This document shows positions 8,024 to 16,960 of a DNA stretch of 64,000 nt, one piece after another (within the stretch, counting starts at the first letter, position 1; the number at the start of each line of letters is the position of its first letter). The notes beneath the pieces were generated by a model. The model was not told the origin of the DNA. It saw nothing but the letters and a program-made list of their open reading frames with translations, and made no database searches. Source of the stretch: Corynebacterium sp. Marseille-P3884 (GTDB lineage: Bacteria; Actinomycetota; Actinomycetes; Mycobacteriales; Mycobacteriaceae); NCBI RefSeq assembly GCF_017942225.1, contig NZ_JAGKSD010000002.1, forward strand, positions 154,627 through 218,626. Direction: 5' to 3'. The position numbers and the translations under genes were made by a program.

Positions 8024-9517
8024 CTACTCGCCGGAGGCCGGCACAAAGGGAGTCTGCTCCCGCGCGGAACGCAGGCGAGCCAGGGTGGATTCGCGGCCGA
8101 GCAGCTCTATCGACTCGAACAGCGGCGGCGAAACAGCTGCACCGGACACAGCCACGCGCAGTGCACCGTAGGCCTTGCGGGGCTTGAGGCCGAGATCGTC
8201 GATAAGCGCGCCGCTGAGCGCGTTCTCGATATTCTCCGTCGTCCAATCGCTGATGCCCTCGAGTGCGGCGATACCGGCGTCGAGCGGTTCGACGGCATCT
8301 TCCTTGAGGTTCTTCTTTGCCGACTTCTCGTCGAGCGTGAGCTCCGCATCCGGGATGACCAAGAACTTCAGCAAGTCATAAGCGTCCCCGAGCATCTTGA
8401 TGCGGGTCTGCACGAGATCGGCTGCGACGGCGAATTTATCCTCCGGGTAATCCGCTGGGAAGTCCGTGTACTCACTCAAGTACTCGCGCAGGCGGTTCTT
8501 GAAGTCCTCCGGCTCGAGCATGCGGATGTGGTCGGCGTTGATGGCCTCGAGCTTCTTCTGATCGAAGCGCGCCGGATTGGCCAGCACATCGTTGATGTCG
8601 AAGGCATTGACGAACTCCTCCACAGTGAAGATGTCCTGATCCGCCGACAGCGACCACCCGAGAAGGGCGAGGTAGTTGATCATGCCCTCGGGAATGATGC
8701 CGTTGTCGCGGTGATTGAACAGGTTCGATTCCGGGTCACGCTTGGACAGCTTCTTGTTGCCCTGCCCCATCACGAATGGCATGTGACCGAATTCGGGCGT
8801 GAAGTCAGTGACCCCGATGCGCTGCAGGGCCTCGTAGAGCGCCAGCTGACGCGGGGTGGACGAGAGCAAGTCCTCGCCGCGCAGCACGTGCGTGATGCCC
8901 ATGAGCGCGTCATCGACGGGATTGACCAGGGTGTACAGCGGTGCACCATTGGAGCGCGCCACGACATAATCCGGCTGGGTGGATGCCTTGAATTCCACGT
9001 CGCCGCGAACCAGGTCGTGCCACTTCCAGTCTTTCTCCGGCATGCGCAGGCGCCAGACCGGCTCGCGGCCCTCCGCCTTGAACGCCGCGACCTGCTCGTC
9101 AGTGAGATCGCGGTCGAAATTGTCGTAGCCGAGCTGCGGGTCGCGGCCGGCGGCGATGTGCCGCTCCTTGACCTCGTCGGCCGTGGAGTACGCCGGGTAG
9201 ACCTCGCCAGCCTCGATCAGCTTGTCCAGGATCTCCTTGTAGATGTCCATGCGCTGGGACTGGCGGTACGGCTCATGCGGTCCCCCCTTGACCACACCTT
9301 CGTCCCATTCCATGCCGAGCCACGTCAGCGAATCGATGATCGCCTGGTAGGACTCCTCGGAATCACGGGCGGCATCCGTGTCCTCGATACGGAACACCAG
9401 GGTGCCGCCGGTGTGTCTAGCTTGCGCCCAATTGAAAAGCGCCGTCCGGACCATCCCCACGTGGGGCGTTCCGGTCGGCGAAGGGCAAAAACGTACTCGT
9501 ACAGGTGCGTCAGTCAT
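8024..9517 (-). CDS. gltX: Glutamyl-tRNA synthetase
   Basis: 497 residues, full length. Class I synthetase: [20 protein letters not shown] is the actinobacterial form of the HIGH region, and KKLSKRD is the KMSKS loop. The FRIEDTD motif follows the HIGH region. Charges tRNA-Glu and, in organisms with GatCAB, tRNA-Gln with glutamate; the GatCAB subunits and both tRNAs are encoded in this window. The ATG at 9517 starts the conserved N-terminus. Confidence 0.97.
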   Translation of the reverse strand: MTDAPVRVRFCPSPTGTPHVGMVRTALFNWAQARHTGGTLVFRIEDTDAARDSEESYQAIIDSLTWLGMEWDEGVVKGGPHEPYRQSQRMDIYKEILDKLIEAGEVYPAYSTADEVKERHIAAGRDPQLGYDNFDRDLTDEQVAAFKAEGREPVWRLRMPEKDWKWHDLVRGDVEFKASTQPDYVVARSNGAPLYTLVNPVDDALMGITHVLRGEDLLSSTPRQLALYEALQRIGVTDFTPEFGHMPFVMGQGNKKLSKRDPESNLFNHRDNGIIPEGMINYLALLGWSLSADQDIFTVEEFVNAFDINDVLANPARFDQKKLEAINADHIRMLEPEDFKNRLREYLSEYTDFPADYPEDKFAVAADLVQTRIKMLGDAYDLLKFLVIPDAELTLDEKSAKKNLKEDAVEPLDAGIAALEGISDWTTENIENALSGALIDDLGLKPRKAYGALRVAVSGAAVSPPLFESIELLGRESTLARLRSAREQTPFVPASGE

Positions 9518-9563
9518 GCACCCAACTGTAGCGCGCTAGAGGTCGGCTGATTTCGTGGGCAGT

Positions 9564-9670
9564 TTATTTGCTCACGCGGGACAGCACTGCCCACATATCG
9601 TTCGCGGTGGACGGGTTGTACCACCAGAAGTGGTTCGACCCGTGAACCTTGATGGCCTGCACCAGCTTCT
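9564..9670 (-). pseudogene. 3' remnant of an unidentified protein between gltX and the isochorismate synthase gene
   Basis: The reverse strand encodes a protein-like tail (KKLVQAIKVHGSNHFWWYNP, then TANDMWAVLSRVSK and stop at 9564). Going upstream the frame runs into the start and promoter of the divergent isochorismate synthase gene and loses protein character near 9670, with no start or ribosome-binding site. The aromatic HFWWYNP tail is reminiscent of alpha/beta-hydrolase C-termini, but I cannot name the family. Confidence 0.4.
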
Positions 9671-9727
9671 TCTCACCCGACCCCCTCCCCTGAACCGATC
9701 TCCGACCCCGCACTAGAATCGGCACAC

Positions 9728-10843
9728 ATGTCATCCCCCAGACCCGACTCCGCGCCTGATTTTCTCCTGTCCCGCGCGGACGGTTCTGTGCGCACACAAG
9801 GCTCAAAGATGAGCTTTATCGACGCCTGGGACGCCATTGCTGCCCTCGACCGCGGCGACGTCCCCATTGTCGTCGGCGCACTCCCCTTCGACCGCGATGC
9901 CCCCGCCGCGCTGACCGTTCCCCAGCGCATCATTCGCGAACCCGGACCCCTTGAGCCCCACGCTTACTACCGAACCGGCGACGGCGCCCGGCTTTCCGCC
10001 CGACTCACGGGTTATGACCCGGAACCGCATGAGCATCTCCGCCGCGTGGAAGCTGCCGTGGCCACGATCAATGACTCGTTATTGGACAAGGTCGTGCTCG
10101 CTCGCGCCGTGGACATCGGTTTCGACGAACCGGTCGACCCCCGGACGGTCGCCGCGCGCCTGATCGACCTCTCCCGGACCCGCGACGGTTTCATCGCCGA
10201 CCTCACGCCCGCTGGAAAACACGGTCACATGATCGTCGGCTCCTCCCCAGAGCTGTTGATCAAACGCAAGGGACTCACGATCTCCTCATATCCCCTCGCC
10301 GGATCCGCCGCGCGTATTTTCGACGATCCCGCCGCCGACGAAGCCGCCGGTAAAGCGCTGGCCAATTCCACCAAGGATTTGGACGAGCACGCGTACGTCG
10401 TCGAGCACATCCGCGACATCCTCGCCCCGCTTTGCGACGAACTCTCCATCCCCTCCCGCCCTGTACTGACCAAGACGAATGAGATGTGGCACTTGGCCAC
10501 CCCGATTGCCGGCACACTGCGCGATCCCGCCCCGAATGCGCTGGATTTGGCCGCCCGGCTCTACCCCACCCCGGCTGTCTGTGGCTCCCCACAACACGCT
10601 GCAGAGGCGTTGATCACCACTGCCGAATCAGACCGGTCCTTCTACGCCGGGACCGTCGGTTGGTGCGATCGAAGCGGCGATGGCGAATTCATGGTCACTA
10701 TCCGCTGTGCCGAAGTCAATGGCGACGGCACCGCTGCCCGCGCATGGGCAGGCGGCGGACTCGTCGCTGCCTCCGAGCCGGAGGCTGAGCTCGCTGAAAC
10801 CACCGCGAAGCTGCGCACGATCCAGCGCGCGCTCGGCCTTTAA
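9728..10843 (+). CDS. Isochorismate synthase (MenF/EntC/DhbC family)
   Basis: 371 residues, chorismate-binding fold. Conserved family segments: LDKVVLARA, the STKDLDEHAYVVEHIRDIL helix, HLATPIAGTL, LYPTPAVCGSPQHAA and YAGTVGWCD…GEFMVTIRCAEV. Converts chorismate to isochorismate, the entry to menaquinone or to 2,3-dihydroxybenzoate siderophores. No other men or ent gene is in the window, so the pathway is undecided; corynebacteria use menaquinone. It ends 8 bases before the convergent odx stop. The shorter length (371 against about 390-430) is due to a reduced N-terminus. Confidence 0.88.
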   Translation: MSSPRPDSAPDFLLSRADGSVRTQGSKMSFIDAWDAIAALDRGDVPIVVGALPFDRDAPAALTVPQRIIREPGPLEPHAYYRTGDGARLSARLTGYDPEPHEHLRRVEAAVATINDSLLDKVVLARAVDIGFDEPVDPRTVAARLIDLSRTRDGFIADLTPAGKHGHMIVGSSPELLIKRKGLTISSYPLAGSAARIFDDPAADEAAGKALANSTKDLDEHAYVVEHIRDILAPLCDELSIPSRPVLTKTNEMWHLATPIAGTLRDPAPNALDLAARLYPTPAVCGSPQHAAEALITTAESDRSFYAGTVGWCDRSGDGEFMVTIRCAEVNGDGTAARAWAGGGLVAASEPEAELAETTAKLRTIQRALGL

Positions 10844-10850
10844 CCAGCGC

Positions 10851-11642
10851 TTAGGCGCGCTCCACCGGGTTGCGGAGTGTGCCGATGCCCTCGATCTCGA
10901 CCTCGATCGTGTCCCCCGGCACCATTTCCGCGGTGCCCGCCGGCGAACCCGTGCAAATCACATCGCCCGGCAGCAGCGTGTACGCCGACGTAATGAACTC
11001 GATGATCTTGCCCAACTTCCAGATCATCTGGTTCGAATTCGAATCCTGCTTCGTCTCCGTGGCGCCGTCGTGCGTCAGGTGTGCCTTGATCGGCAGGTTG
11101 TCGAAGTCAAATTTATCCAGGTCAGTCTCGATCCACGGACCCAGCGGGCAGAACGTGTCAATGCCCTTTGCACGGGCCCACTGACCGTCGGTGAACTGCA
11201 GATCGCGGGAGGAGACATCATTGACAATGGTCACGCCCCGCACGACTGACTTCCAGTCTTCTGCCTTGACGTTCTTGCACGGCCGGCCGATGACGAGAGC
11301 GAGCTCGCCCTCGAATTCGACGCGGGTGGCAAACTCCGGGATCTTGATGGCCGCATCCGGCCCGATCACTGCTGTCGGGGGCTTGAGAAACAGAGTCGGC
11401 GGCAGGTGCTCCGAGGACTGCTTGAACACCTCGGCCACGTGGTCGGCGTAGTTACGGCCGATTGCCACTACCTTGCTGGGAAGCATCGGGGCGAGCAGAC
11501 GCACGTCCTCGAGCGCCCATTCCTTGCCCGTGTACTCCGGCTCCGTGAACGGAGTCGCCTTGATTTGCTTCGCAGTCGTCGCGTCATCGTCGATGACCGC
11601 GAAGGTCATTCCCTCAGGTGTGGCAATTCGTCCATAACGCAT
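10851..11642 (-). CDS. odx: Oxaloacetate decarboxylase, fumarylacetoacetate hydrolase family
   Basis: About 263 residues from MRYGRIATPEG (ATG at 11642; an in-frame ATG at 11654 adds four residues, and neither has a strong ribosome-binding site). FAH fold: VVAIGRNYADHVAEV, the metal-binding acidic segment EFEGELALVIG, VSSRDLQFTDGQWARAKGIDTFCPLGP, LLPGDVICTGSPAGT. It resembles C. glutamicum Odx (Cg1458) closely throughout, a Mn/Mg-dependent soluble oxaloacetate decarboxylase, and occupies the same gltX-leuB neighbourhood. The biochemical assignment rests on that relationship. Confidence 0.85.
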   Translation of the reverse strand: MRYGRIATPEGMTFAVIDDDATTAKQIKATPFTEPEYTGKEWALEDVRLLAPMLPSKVVAIGRNYADHVAEVFKQSSEHLPPTLFLKPPTAVIGPDAAIKIPEFATRVEFEGELALVIGRPCKNVKAEDWKSVVRGVTIVNDVSSRDLQFTDGQWARAKGIDTFCPLGPWIETDLDKFDFDNLPIKAHLTHDGATETKQDSNSNQMIWKLGKIIEFITSAYTLLPGDVICTGSPAGTAEMVPGDTIEVEIEGIGTLRNPVERA

Positions 11643-11702
11643 GCCAATGAGCATACGCCACCGTGGACTCTCACCGCTTAGGGATAGCCTTTCAATTCTG
11701 AA

Positions 11703-13250
11703 TTATTGATAGCTGACAAACCACGGGCGCGGATTGACCGTGTTGTACGTCTGATCCGGCGTGAACATCGGTATGTCCTCATCGATGAAGTTCTTCCATG
11801 CCATGAAGAACTGCGGCTGCAGATCCTCGCGCATCACATTCCACGTATCGAATTTCTGCCCCGGCGAGCCATGTCCGTCTGCGTGCAGGATGAACGACAA
11901 CTCCGGCGCAGACGTATTGATATTCTCACGGTCCGGCAGCATCGCCACCTGGAACTGGTGCACGATCAATGCCTTCTGAGGCAGGCCGTTCTCACGAGTG
12001 AGGTTCGCCAGCCATTCCGTGGCCTCATTGATCTCTGCAGCGGATGCGGAACCGACCTGCGCCGCCGGCTGCTGCCCCGGCTGGAGTTTCCACTCAGCGT
12101 CGAGCGCCAAGCCCACATTCGGGCGCTTGAGCAGCTCCTCGTAGCGAACTGCCTGCTCCTTGAAGGTCGTCAGACCCGGCTGCAGGTCGATGACTGCATA
12201 GCCGCCCGCCTCAGTAATCGCGTCGATATACGGGATCAGTTCTTCCGGATCCGATTCGTTGGTGAAGTTTCCGTCATCGCCCGGCGCCGAGGACGCGACA
12301 GTGGCAATGACCTCGAAGGCGGGGATGATCTTCTCGTCGGTGAGCTCCTGGTACTGGCGTGCCCATTCCTTCACCACGCCCACAGCTTCGGCCGGCGGCT
12401 TCTCGCCCATCTGGCCCAGCGCCGGACCGGACGGGTGACCATACGTGGCGATCATGCGGCGCCCCGGGAACACGAGTCCACCGCCGCCCGGCAACTCGCC
12501 GTTCTTGGCCAATTCGATCGTGCTCCGGAACCGCTCACTGCTGCCGAATTGGCGGCCGAGCGCGAGCGCCTTCTTGCCGTTGACCTGATCCATCGATTCT
12601 TTGGTCACGCGCGGATCCGCGTAGGACAGCACCGTGACCGGAAGCTTGTTTGCCGCTGTCGCCGCTGCAGCGAACGAGGTCAGCTCGGTGGCGAAGATCG
12701 GAACTTCACCCTCACCGCTCTTGTCGGCCTCACCTGCATGAGCGCGGGCATGGTCGACGATCGCCGTGATCTCGGCATCCTTGTCCGCCGTCACCGGCTG
12801 GGTGTCGGCGATAAGCTGAGTGTCTTCGCCATCTACTTCTTCGCCAGCCTTTTGCCCCACGTTGATCACGCGTGTGGCGCCGAGGCGCTCAATCTCCGCG
12901 TCGACCGCCGCGGTGGCCTCGGCGGAGCTGTAGCGGATGAGCATTGGCGCGCCGAGTTCGACAGCGATGGCTGCCGCCTTCAGCTGATTCTCCCGGTCAG
13001 GCTCTGCGACAACGACCGTGTCGGATTCGGGGAAGAATTTCTGGGACACCTCGGCTCCCGTACCATCCGGGTCGGCAATGACCGCGGACCCGTCCGACAC
13101 CAAGGAAGCCGCGAAGCTGTCCTTCTCGGCGGTGGCAGAAGAGTCCTCCCCCTGTTTCCCGTCACCCCCGATGGCAGAACAGCCTGCAAGCAGCATCGTA
13201 GTGGCCGCCATTACTGCGGCGGTCGTGGTGAACCGGGAAGTCGAACGCAT
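11703..13250 (-). CDS. Cell-wall-binding-repeat-like lipoprotein (large paralogue)
   Basis: 515 residues. Lipoprotein signal with lipobox LLAGCS (Cys near 24). Residues about 60-200 resemble the cell wall-binding repeat 2 type (FFPESDTVVVAEPD, QLKAAAIAVELGAPMLIR, GATRVINVGQ). The rest is a large extracytoplasmic domain with no family I recognise. Only 10 bases separate it from the end of leuB upstream, so the two are probably co-transcribed. Its N-terminal third is related to the lipoprotein at 16025-16960. Confidence 0.75.
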   Translation of the reverse strand: MRSTSRFTTTAAVMAATTMLLAGCSAIGGDGKQGEDSSATAEKDSFAASLVSDGSAVIADPDGTGAEVSQKFFPESDTVVVAEPDRENQLKAAAIAVELGAPMLIRYSSAEATAAVDAEIERLGATRVINVGQKAGEEVDGEDTQLIADTQPVTADKDAEITAIVDHARAHAGEADKSGEGEVPIFATELTSFAAAATAANKLPVTVLSYADPRVTKESMDQVNGKKALALGRQFGSSERFRSTIELAKNGELPGGGGLVFPGRRMIATYGHPSGPALGQMGEKPPAEAVGVVKEWARQYQELTDEKIIPAFEVIATVASSAPGDDGNFTNESDPEELIPYIDAITEAGGYAVIDLQPGLTTFKEQAVRYEELLKRPNVGLALDAEWKLQPGQQPAAQVGSASAAEINEATEWLANLTRENGLPQKALIVHQFQVAMLPDRENINTSAPELSFILHADGHGSPGQKFDTWNVMREDLQPQFFMAWKNFIDEDIPMFTPDQTYNTVNPRPWFVSYQ

Positions 13251-13260
13251 AACGAAAACC

Positions 13261-14310
13261 CTACTTCAGGGATTCCGCGATACGGGTTCCGACCCTTTCC
13301 GTGAAGCTTCTAGTTTCCGTAGCATCATTGCCAGTTTCATCCGCAGCATCCTTCCGGCCCGAGACATCCGCGGCGACGGCGTTTTCGATGCGGACGGCAG
13401 ATGCTTCGTCGTCAAGCCAGCGAAGCATCATGGCCACGGAGAGAATCATCGCGGTCGGGTCAGCCAGGCCCTTGCCGGCGATATCCGGTGCGGAACCGTG
13501 GACCGGCTCGAACATCGACGGATTGGTCCGGGACGCATCGATATTGCCGGAGCACGCCAGACCCACGCCGCCGGCGACCGCGCCGGCAAGGTCGGTGAGA
13601 ATGTCGCCGAAGAGGTTGTCGGTGACGATCACGTCGTAGCGCGATGGGTCAGTGACCATGTAGATCGTGGCGGCGTCGATGTGGTTGTAGTCGACTTCGA
13701 CCTCCGGGTACTCCTTCGACACCTCGTCGACGGTGTTCTGCCACAGTGCGCCCGCGTTGGTGAGCACGTTCGTCTTGTGCACGAGCGTGAGCTTCTTGCG
13801 GCGCGCCATCGCGGTCTCGAAACCGTGGCGGACGAGGCGCTCGACGCCGTATCGGGTGTTCTGCGAGACCTCGCACGCGACCTCGGCCGGTGTGCACTGG
13901 CGCAGGGTTCCGCCGTTGCCGGCGTACAGGCCCTCGGTTCCCTCGCGGACGACAACGAAGTCGATCTCTCCCGGGTTCGCCAGCGGGCTTGTCGCCGTCG
14001 GGTACAGCTTCGACGGACGCAGGTTCACGTAATGGTCCAACTTGAAACGCAGCGGCAGCAGCAGACCGCGCTCCAACACACCAGCCGGGACGCGCTCCGG
14101 GTCGCCGATCGCGCCAAGCAAAATCGCGTCGTGCTCGCGCAAGCTGGCCAGGTCCTCATCAGTCAGCAGCTCGCCGTTGCGCAAGTACCGGCGCGCACCG
14201 AGGTCATACTCGGTAAGCTCCACGTCCCCGCGCACTGCGCGCAGAACCTTGAGCCCTTCTTCCATCACCTCGGGACCGATGCCGTCCCCTGCAATAACCG
14301 CAATTTTCAA
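13261..14310 (-). CDS. leuB: 3-Isopropylmalate dehydrogenase
   Basis: 349 residues. Oxidative decarboxylation of 3-isopropylmalate in leucine synthesis. [12 protein letters not shown] at the N-terminus, [33 protein letters not shown], the catalytic Lys in LVHKTNVL and the metal-binding [12 protein letters not shown], and the NAD loop [14 protein letters not shown]. Translation starts at TTG (14308-14310), where the protein aligns with the family start, with AGGGAAG 9 bases upstream. It lies 52 bases downstream of serA on the same strand. Confidence 0.96.
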   Translation of the reverse strand: MKIAVIAGDGIGPEVMEEGLKVLRAVRGDVELTEYDLGARRYLRNGELLTDEDLASLREHDAILLGAIGDPERVPAGVLERGLLLPLRFKLDHYVNLRPSKLYPTATSPLANPGEIDFVVVREGTEGLYAGNGGTLRQCTPAEVACEVSQNTRYGVERLVRHGFETAMARRKKLTLVHKTNVLTNAGALWQNTVDEVSKEYPEVEVDYNHIDAATIYMVTDPSRYDVIVTDNLFGDILTDLAGAVAGGVGLACSGNIDASRTNPSMFEPVHGSAPDIAGKGLADPTAMILSVAMMLRWLDDEASAVRIENAVAADVSGRKDAADETGNDATETRSFTERVGTRIAESLK

Positions 14311-14362
14311 CGTCGAGCTTCCCTACTTTCCTTGCTTGTTATGCGCGAAACGTCGTATATGC

Positions 14363-15979
14363 CTAGTCGAGCACGAGCTGGAAGCAATCCGCCTCGAGGG
14401 AATTCGCGATAGCAGCCTCGAGCTCGGACGGAACCTCAGCTTCGACGCGGAGAATGAGGAATGCACCATCGCCCTTCGCGGACTGAGTCAAGGCTGCGGC
14501 CTCGATATTGATTCCTTCGTTGCCGAGCTGCGCGCCGACGTTGCCGAGAGCGCCCGGCTTGTCGGTATACGACAGGAACAGGTTGCGACCCTGCGCGCGC
14601 ATGTCCACGCCACGGCCGTTGATGCGCACGATCTTCTCCACGCGCTCCAGTCCCGTCAGTGCACCTTCGACAGTGGCGGACTCACCATTCGCGGACACGA
14701 CCTGCACCTCAAGAGCAGAGCGGTGGTCGCGGGACTCGTTAGCCACGCCAGTCTCAATATCGAGGCCGCGGGCCTCGGCGATCGCCGGTGCGTTGACGAA
14801 GGTGACCTGCTCCTCGACGATGCCGGAGAACAGACCGCGCACAGCGGACAGGCCCAGAGTCGACGGGTCCTCGGTGGACAGCTCGCCGCGGGCGGTGACG
14901 CGGAGGGCCACCGGTGCGTCGTCAAGCAGCTTGCCCGCCAGCAGGCCGAGCTTGCGCGCGAGCTCGAGCCACACGGCGACTTCCTCACCCACGGCACCGC
15001 CGACGACATTGACGGCGTCCGGAACGAATTCACCGGCCAGCGCCTTCAGGACAGAACCAGCGACATCCGTGCCCGCACGGTCCTGCGCCTCGCTTGTCGA
15101 CGCCCCCAGGTGCGGCGTCACCACAACCTCTTCAAGGGCGAACAGCGGAGAATCCGTGCACGGCTCAGTGGAGTACACGTCGAAGCCGGCGCCGCGGATG
15201 GGACCGTTTGAGATGGCGTCGGCAAGCGCCTGCTCGTCGACAAGCCCGCCGCGTGCGGCGTTGATGATGATCTGGCCTTCCTTTGCCTTGGCCAGCAGCT
15301 CCGCGTTGAACATGCCCTGCGTCTCTTTGGTCTTCGGCAGGTGGATGGTGACGAAGTCTGCGCGGGAGACAAGCTCCTCCAGCTCCACGAGCTCGACGCC
15401 GAGCTGTGCCGCGCGCGACGGGTTCGCGTACGGATCGTAGGCGATGATCTCGGTCTCGAATGCGGCGAGACGCTGCGCGAACAGCTGGCCGATGTGGCCG
15501 AAGCCGACGATGCCGACCGTCTTGCCGTAGATCTCCACGCCCTTGAACGACGAACGCTTCCACTCGCCATCGCGCAGCGTCTTGTCTGCGGCCGGAATCT
15601 GGCGGGCCGTGGACAACAACAGAGCGATCGCGTGCTCGCATGCCGAGTGGATATTCGATGTCGGCGCGTTCACGACCATCACGCCGCGCTGCGTTGCCGT
15701 ATCGACATCGACGTTGTCCAGACCCACGCCTGCACGTCCGACGATGCGCAGGTTCGGTGCAGCCTCGAGCACCTCACTGTCCACCGTGGTCGCCGAACGC
15801 ACGAGCAGGGCCTGCGCCTCCGGCACCGCCGCGAGCAGCTCCTCGCGGTTCGGACCGTCAACCCAACGCACCTCCACGGAATCCCCCAGAGCGTCCACTG
15901 TGGACTGGGCGAGCTTGTCGGCAATGAGAACGACTGGCTTGGCTTCGGGGTTGGACACGGGTGCGGTCACGGTGCTCAT
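14363..15979 (-). CDS. serA: D-3-phosphoglycerate dehydrogenase
   Basis: 538 residues from the ATG at 15979, first step of serine synthesis. NAD domain with GRAGVGLDNVD and VGIVGFGHIGQLFAQRL, catalytic Arg in NAARGGLVDEQAL and His in TPHLGASTSEAQDRAG. Long form with an intervening allosteric domain and a C-terminal ACT domain (YTDKPGALGNVGAQLG), as in other actinobacteria. AGGAG lies directly against the ATG, so the GTG three codons later (15970, spacing 9) is a plausible true start. Confidence 0.96.
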   Translation of the reverse strand: MSTVTAPVSNPEAKPVVLIADKLAQSTVDALGDSVEVRWVDGPNREELLAAVPEAQALLVRSATTVDSEVLEAAPNLRIVGRAGVGLDNVDVDTATQRGVMVVNAPTSNIHSACEHAIALLLSTARQIPAADKTLRDGEWKRSSFKGVEIYGKTVGIVGFGHIGQLFAQRLAAFETEIIAYDPYANPSRAAQLGVELVELEELVSRADFVTIHLPKTKETQGMFNAELLAKAKEGQIIINAARGGLVDEQALADAISNGPIRGAGFDVYSTEPCTDSPLFALEEVVVTPHLGASTSEAQDRAGTDVAGSVLKALAGEFVPDAVNVVGGAVGEEVAVWLELARKLGLLAGKLLDDAPVALRVTARGELSTEDPSTLGLSAVRGLFSGIVEEQVTFVNAPAIAEARGLDIETGVANESRDHRSALEVQVVSANGESATVEGALTGLERVEKIVRINGRGVDMRAQGRNLFLSYTDKPGALGNVGAQLGNEGINIEAAALTQSAKGDGAFLILRVEAEVPSELEAAIANSLEADCFQLVLD

Positions 15980-16024
15980 CTCCTACTGCGTAGTGGCTGA
16001 TATTGAGTATTGATTCATTAAACC

Positions 16025-16960
16025 TTAATCCGGCGATTGCGGGAGCGAGGAAATATTATTTAAATCTCCCGGCTGAATTTTCTCTTCCGCTTCCCGGATC
16101 CGCTGCGCGAGCTCCACGCTGGTGCCAAATGCCTTGCCCAACGCGACCAACGGCCGTTCCGCAAGCCCGGCAGTGAGCACGAGCGTCAAGTGGCTGTCCC
16201 GTGGATCCGGTTCATCCGTCATATAGACCGTCGCCCCGAAAGCTCGCGCCGTGGCAATCGCCGCCAACGAACTCTCCGGCCACGCGATCACCTGCGGTGC
16301 CATCGCCGCGTCTTGTCGGGAGCGCACGGGCACCACGCCGGGTTTCGCGTCTTCGGCGACATGCTGGGCCGGACCGTATCCGGCGCGGAGCCACATCGGC
16401 TCACCGTCAGCCAAACCCGCCACAGCTGCTGCGGCGTCCTCCGGGCGCTGGACCTCGCGCTCCGCGAATTGCAGAGCAGTCGCTTCCTCCAGCGCTTCCT
16501 GATCGCCCGGGTCCTTGATGACCGTCAGTTTCTCGGTGTACCCCAGCACCGGTACCTTCCCCACCGCGTAGACCGTGTGGGTGGACATGCGCTCAATCTC
16601 GCGGATCACATCCGAATGCTTCTCGCTCCGATAGATCAGCATCGGCGCATGCGCCACCACCGCCAGCGATGCTGCACGCAGCTGCGCAGCGGGAGTCTCG
16701 TCGGCGAGGATGAGCACCTCCGAGGACGGGAAGAACAACTCGCTGGTGGCGAAACCATCTGGATCATCCATCACCACCGGATGCGGTTCAAAGCGTTCCG
16801 AGACATGCCGCGACTGGTTCACGGTGCGGGCATCTTGCAGCATGCGGTCGACCTGCGGCTCATCTTCCCCGTCATCGCTGGCGCACCCGGCCAGCAGCAA
16901 CGACGCGGATGCCACTACTGCGGCGAGCTGAATACCGCCGCGTTTGTTGGTTCCGGTCAT
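16025..16960 (-). CDS. Cell-wall-binding-repeat-like lipoprotein (small paralogue)
   Basis: 311 residues, lipobox LLLAGCA (Cys near 26). It shares the unit around FFPSSEVLILADETPAAQLR and ASLAVVAHAPMLIYRS with the larger lipoprotein at 11703-13250. Several Rossmann-like repeats follow (VIREIERMSTHTVYAVGK, LAAIATARAFGATVYM, ERPLVALGKAFGTSVEL), the pattern of cell wall-binding repeat 2. Its ATG overlaps the stop of the DUF262 gene by 4 bases, so it is translated with it. Probably membrane-anchored on the outer face. Confidence 0.75.
   Translation of the reverse strand: MTGTNKRGGIQLAAVVASASLLLAGCASDDGEDEPQVDRMLQDARTVNQSRHVSERFEPHPVVMDDPDGFATSELFFPSSEVLILADETPAAQLRAASLAVVAHAPMLIYRSEKHSDVIREIERMSTHTVYAVGKVPVLGYTEKLTVIKDPGDQEALEEATALQFAEREVQRPEDAAAAVAGLADGEPMWLRAGYGPAQHVAEDAKPGVVPVRSRQDAAMAPQVIAWPESSLAAIATARAFGATVYMTDEPDPRDSHLTLVLTAGLAERPLVALGKAFGTSVELAQRIREAEEKIQPGDLNNISSLPQSPD

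Noticed and set aside
11678..11697. TTAGG-rich stretch upstream of odx resembling a DtxR iron box
   Set aside because: Only the first half-site agrees; the centre is out of register with the 19-base consensus and the second half is absent.
11706..13304. 532-codon forward frame opposite the large lipoprotein
   Set aside because: Composition is Arg/His-rich and lacks domains, while the reverse frame has a signal peptide, lipobox and a paralogue.
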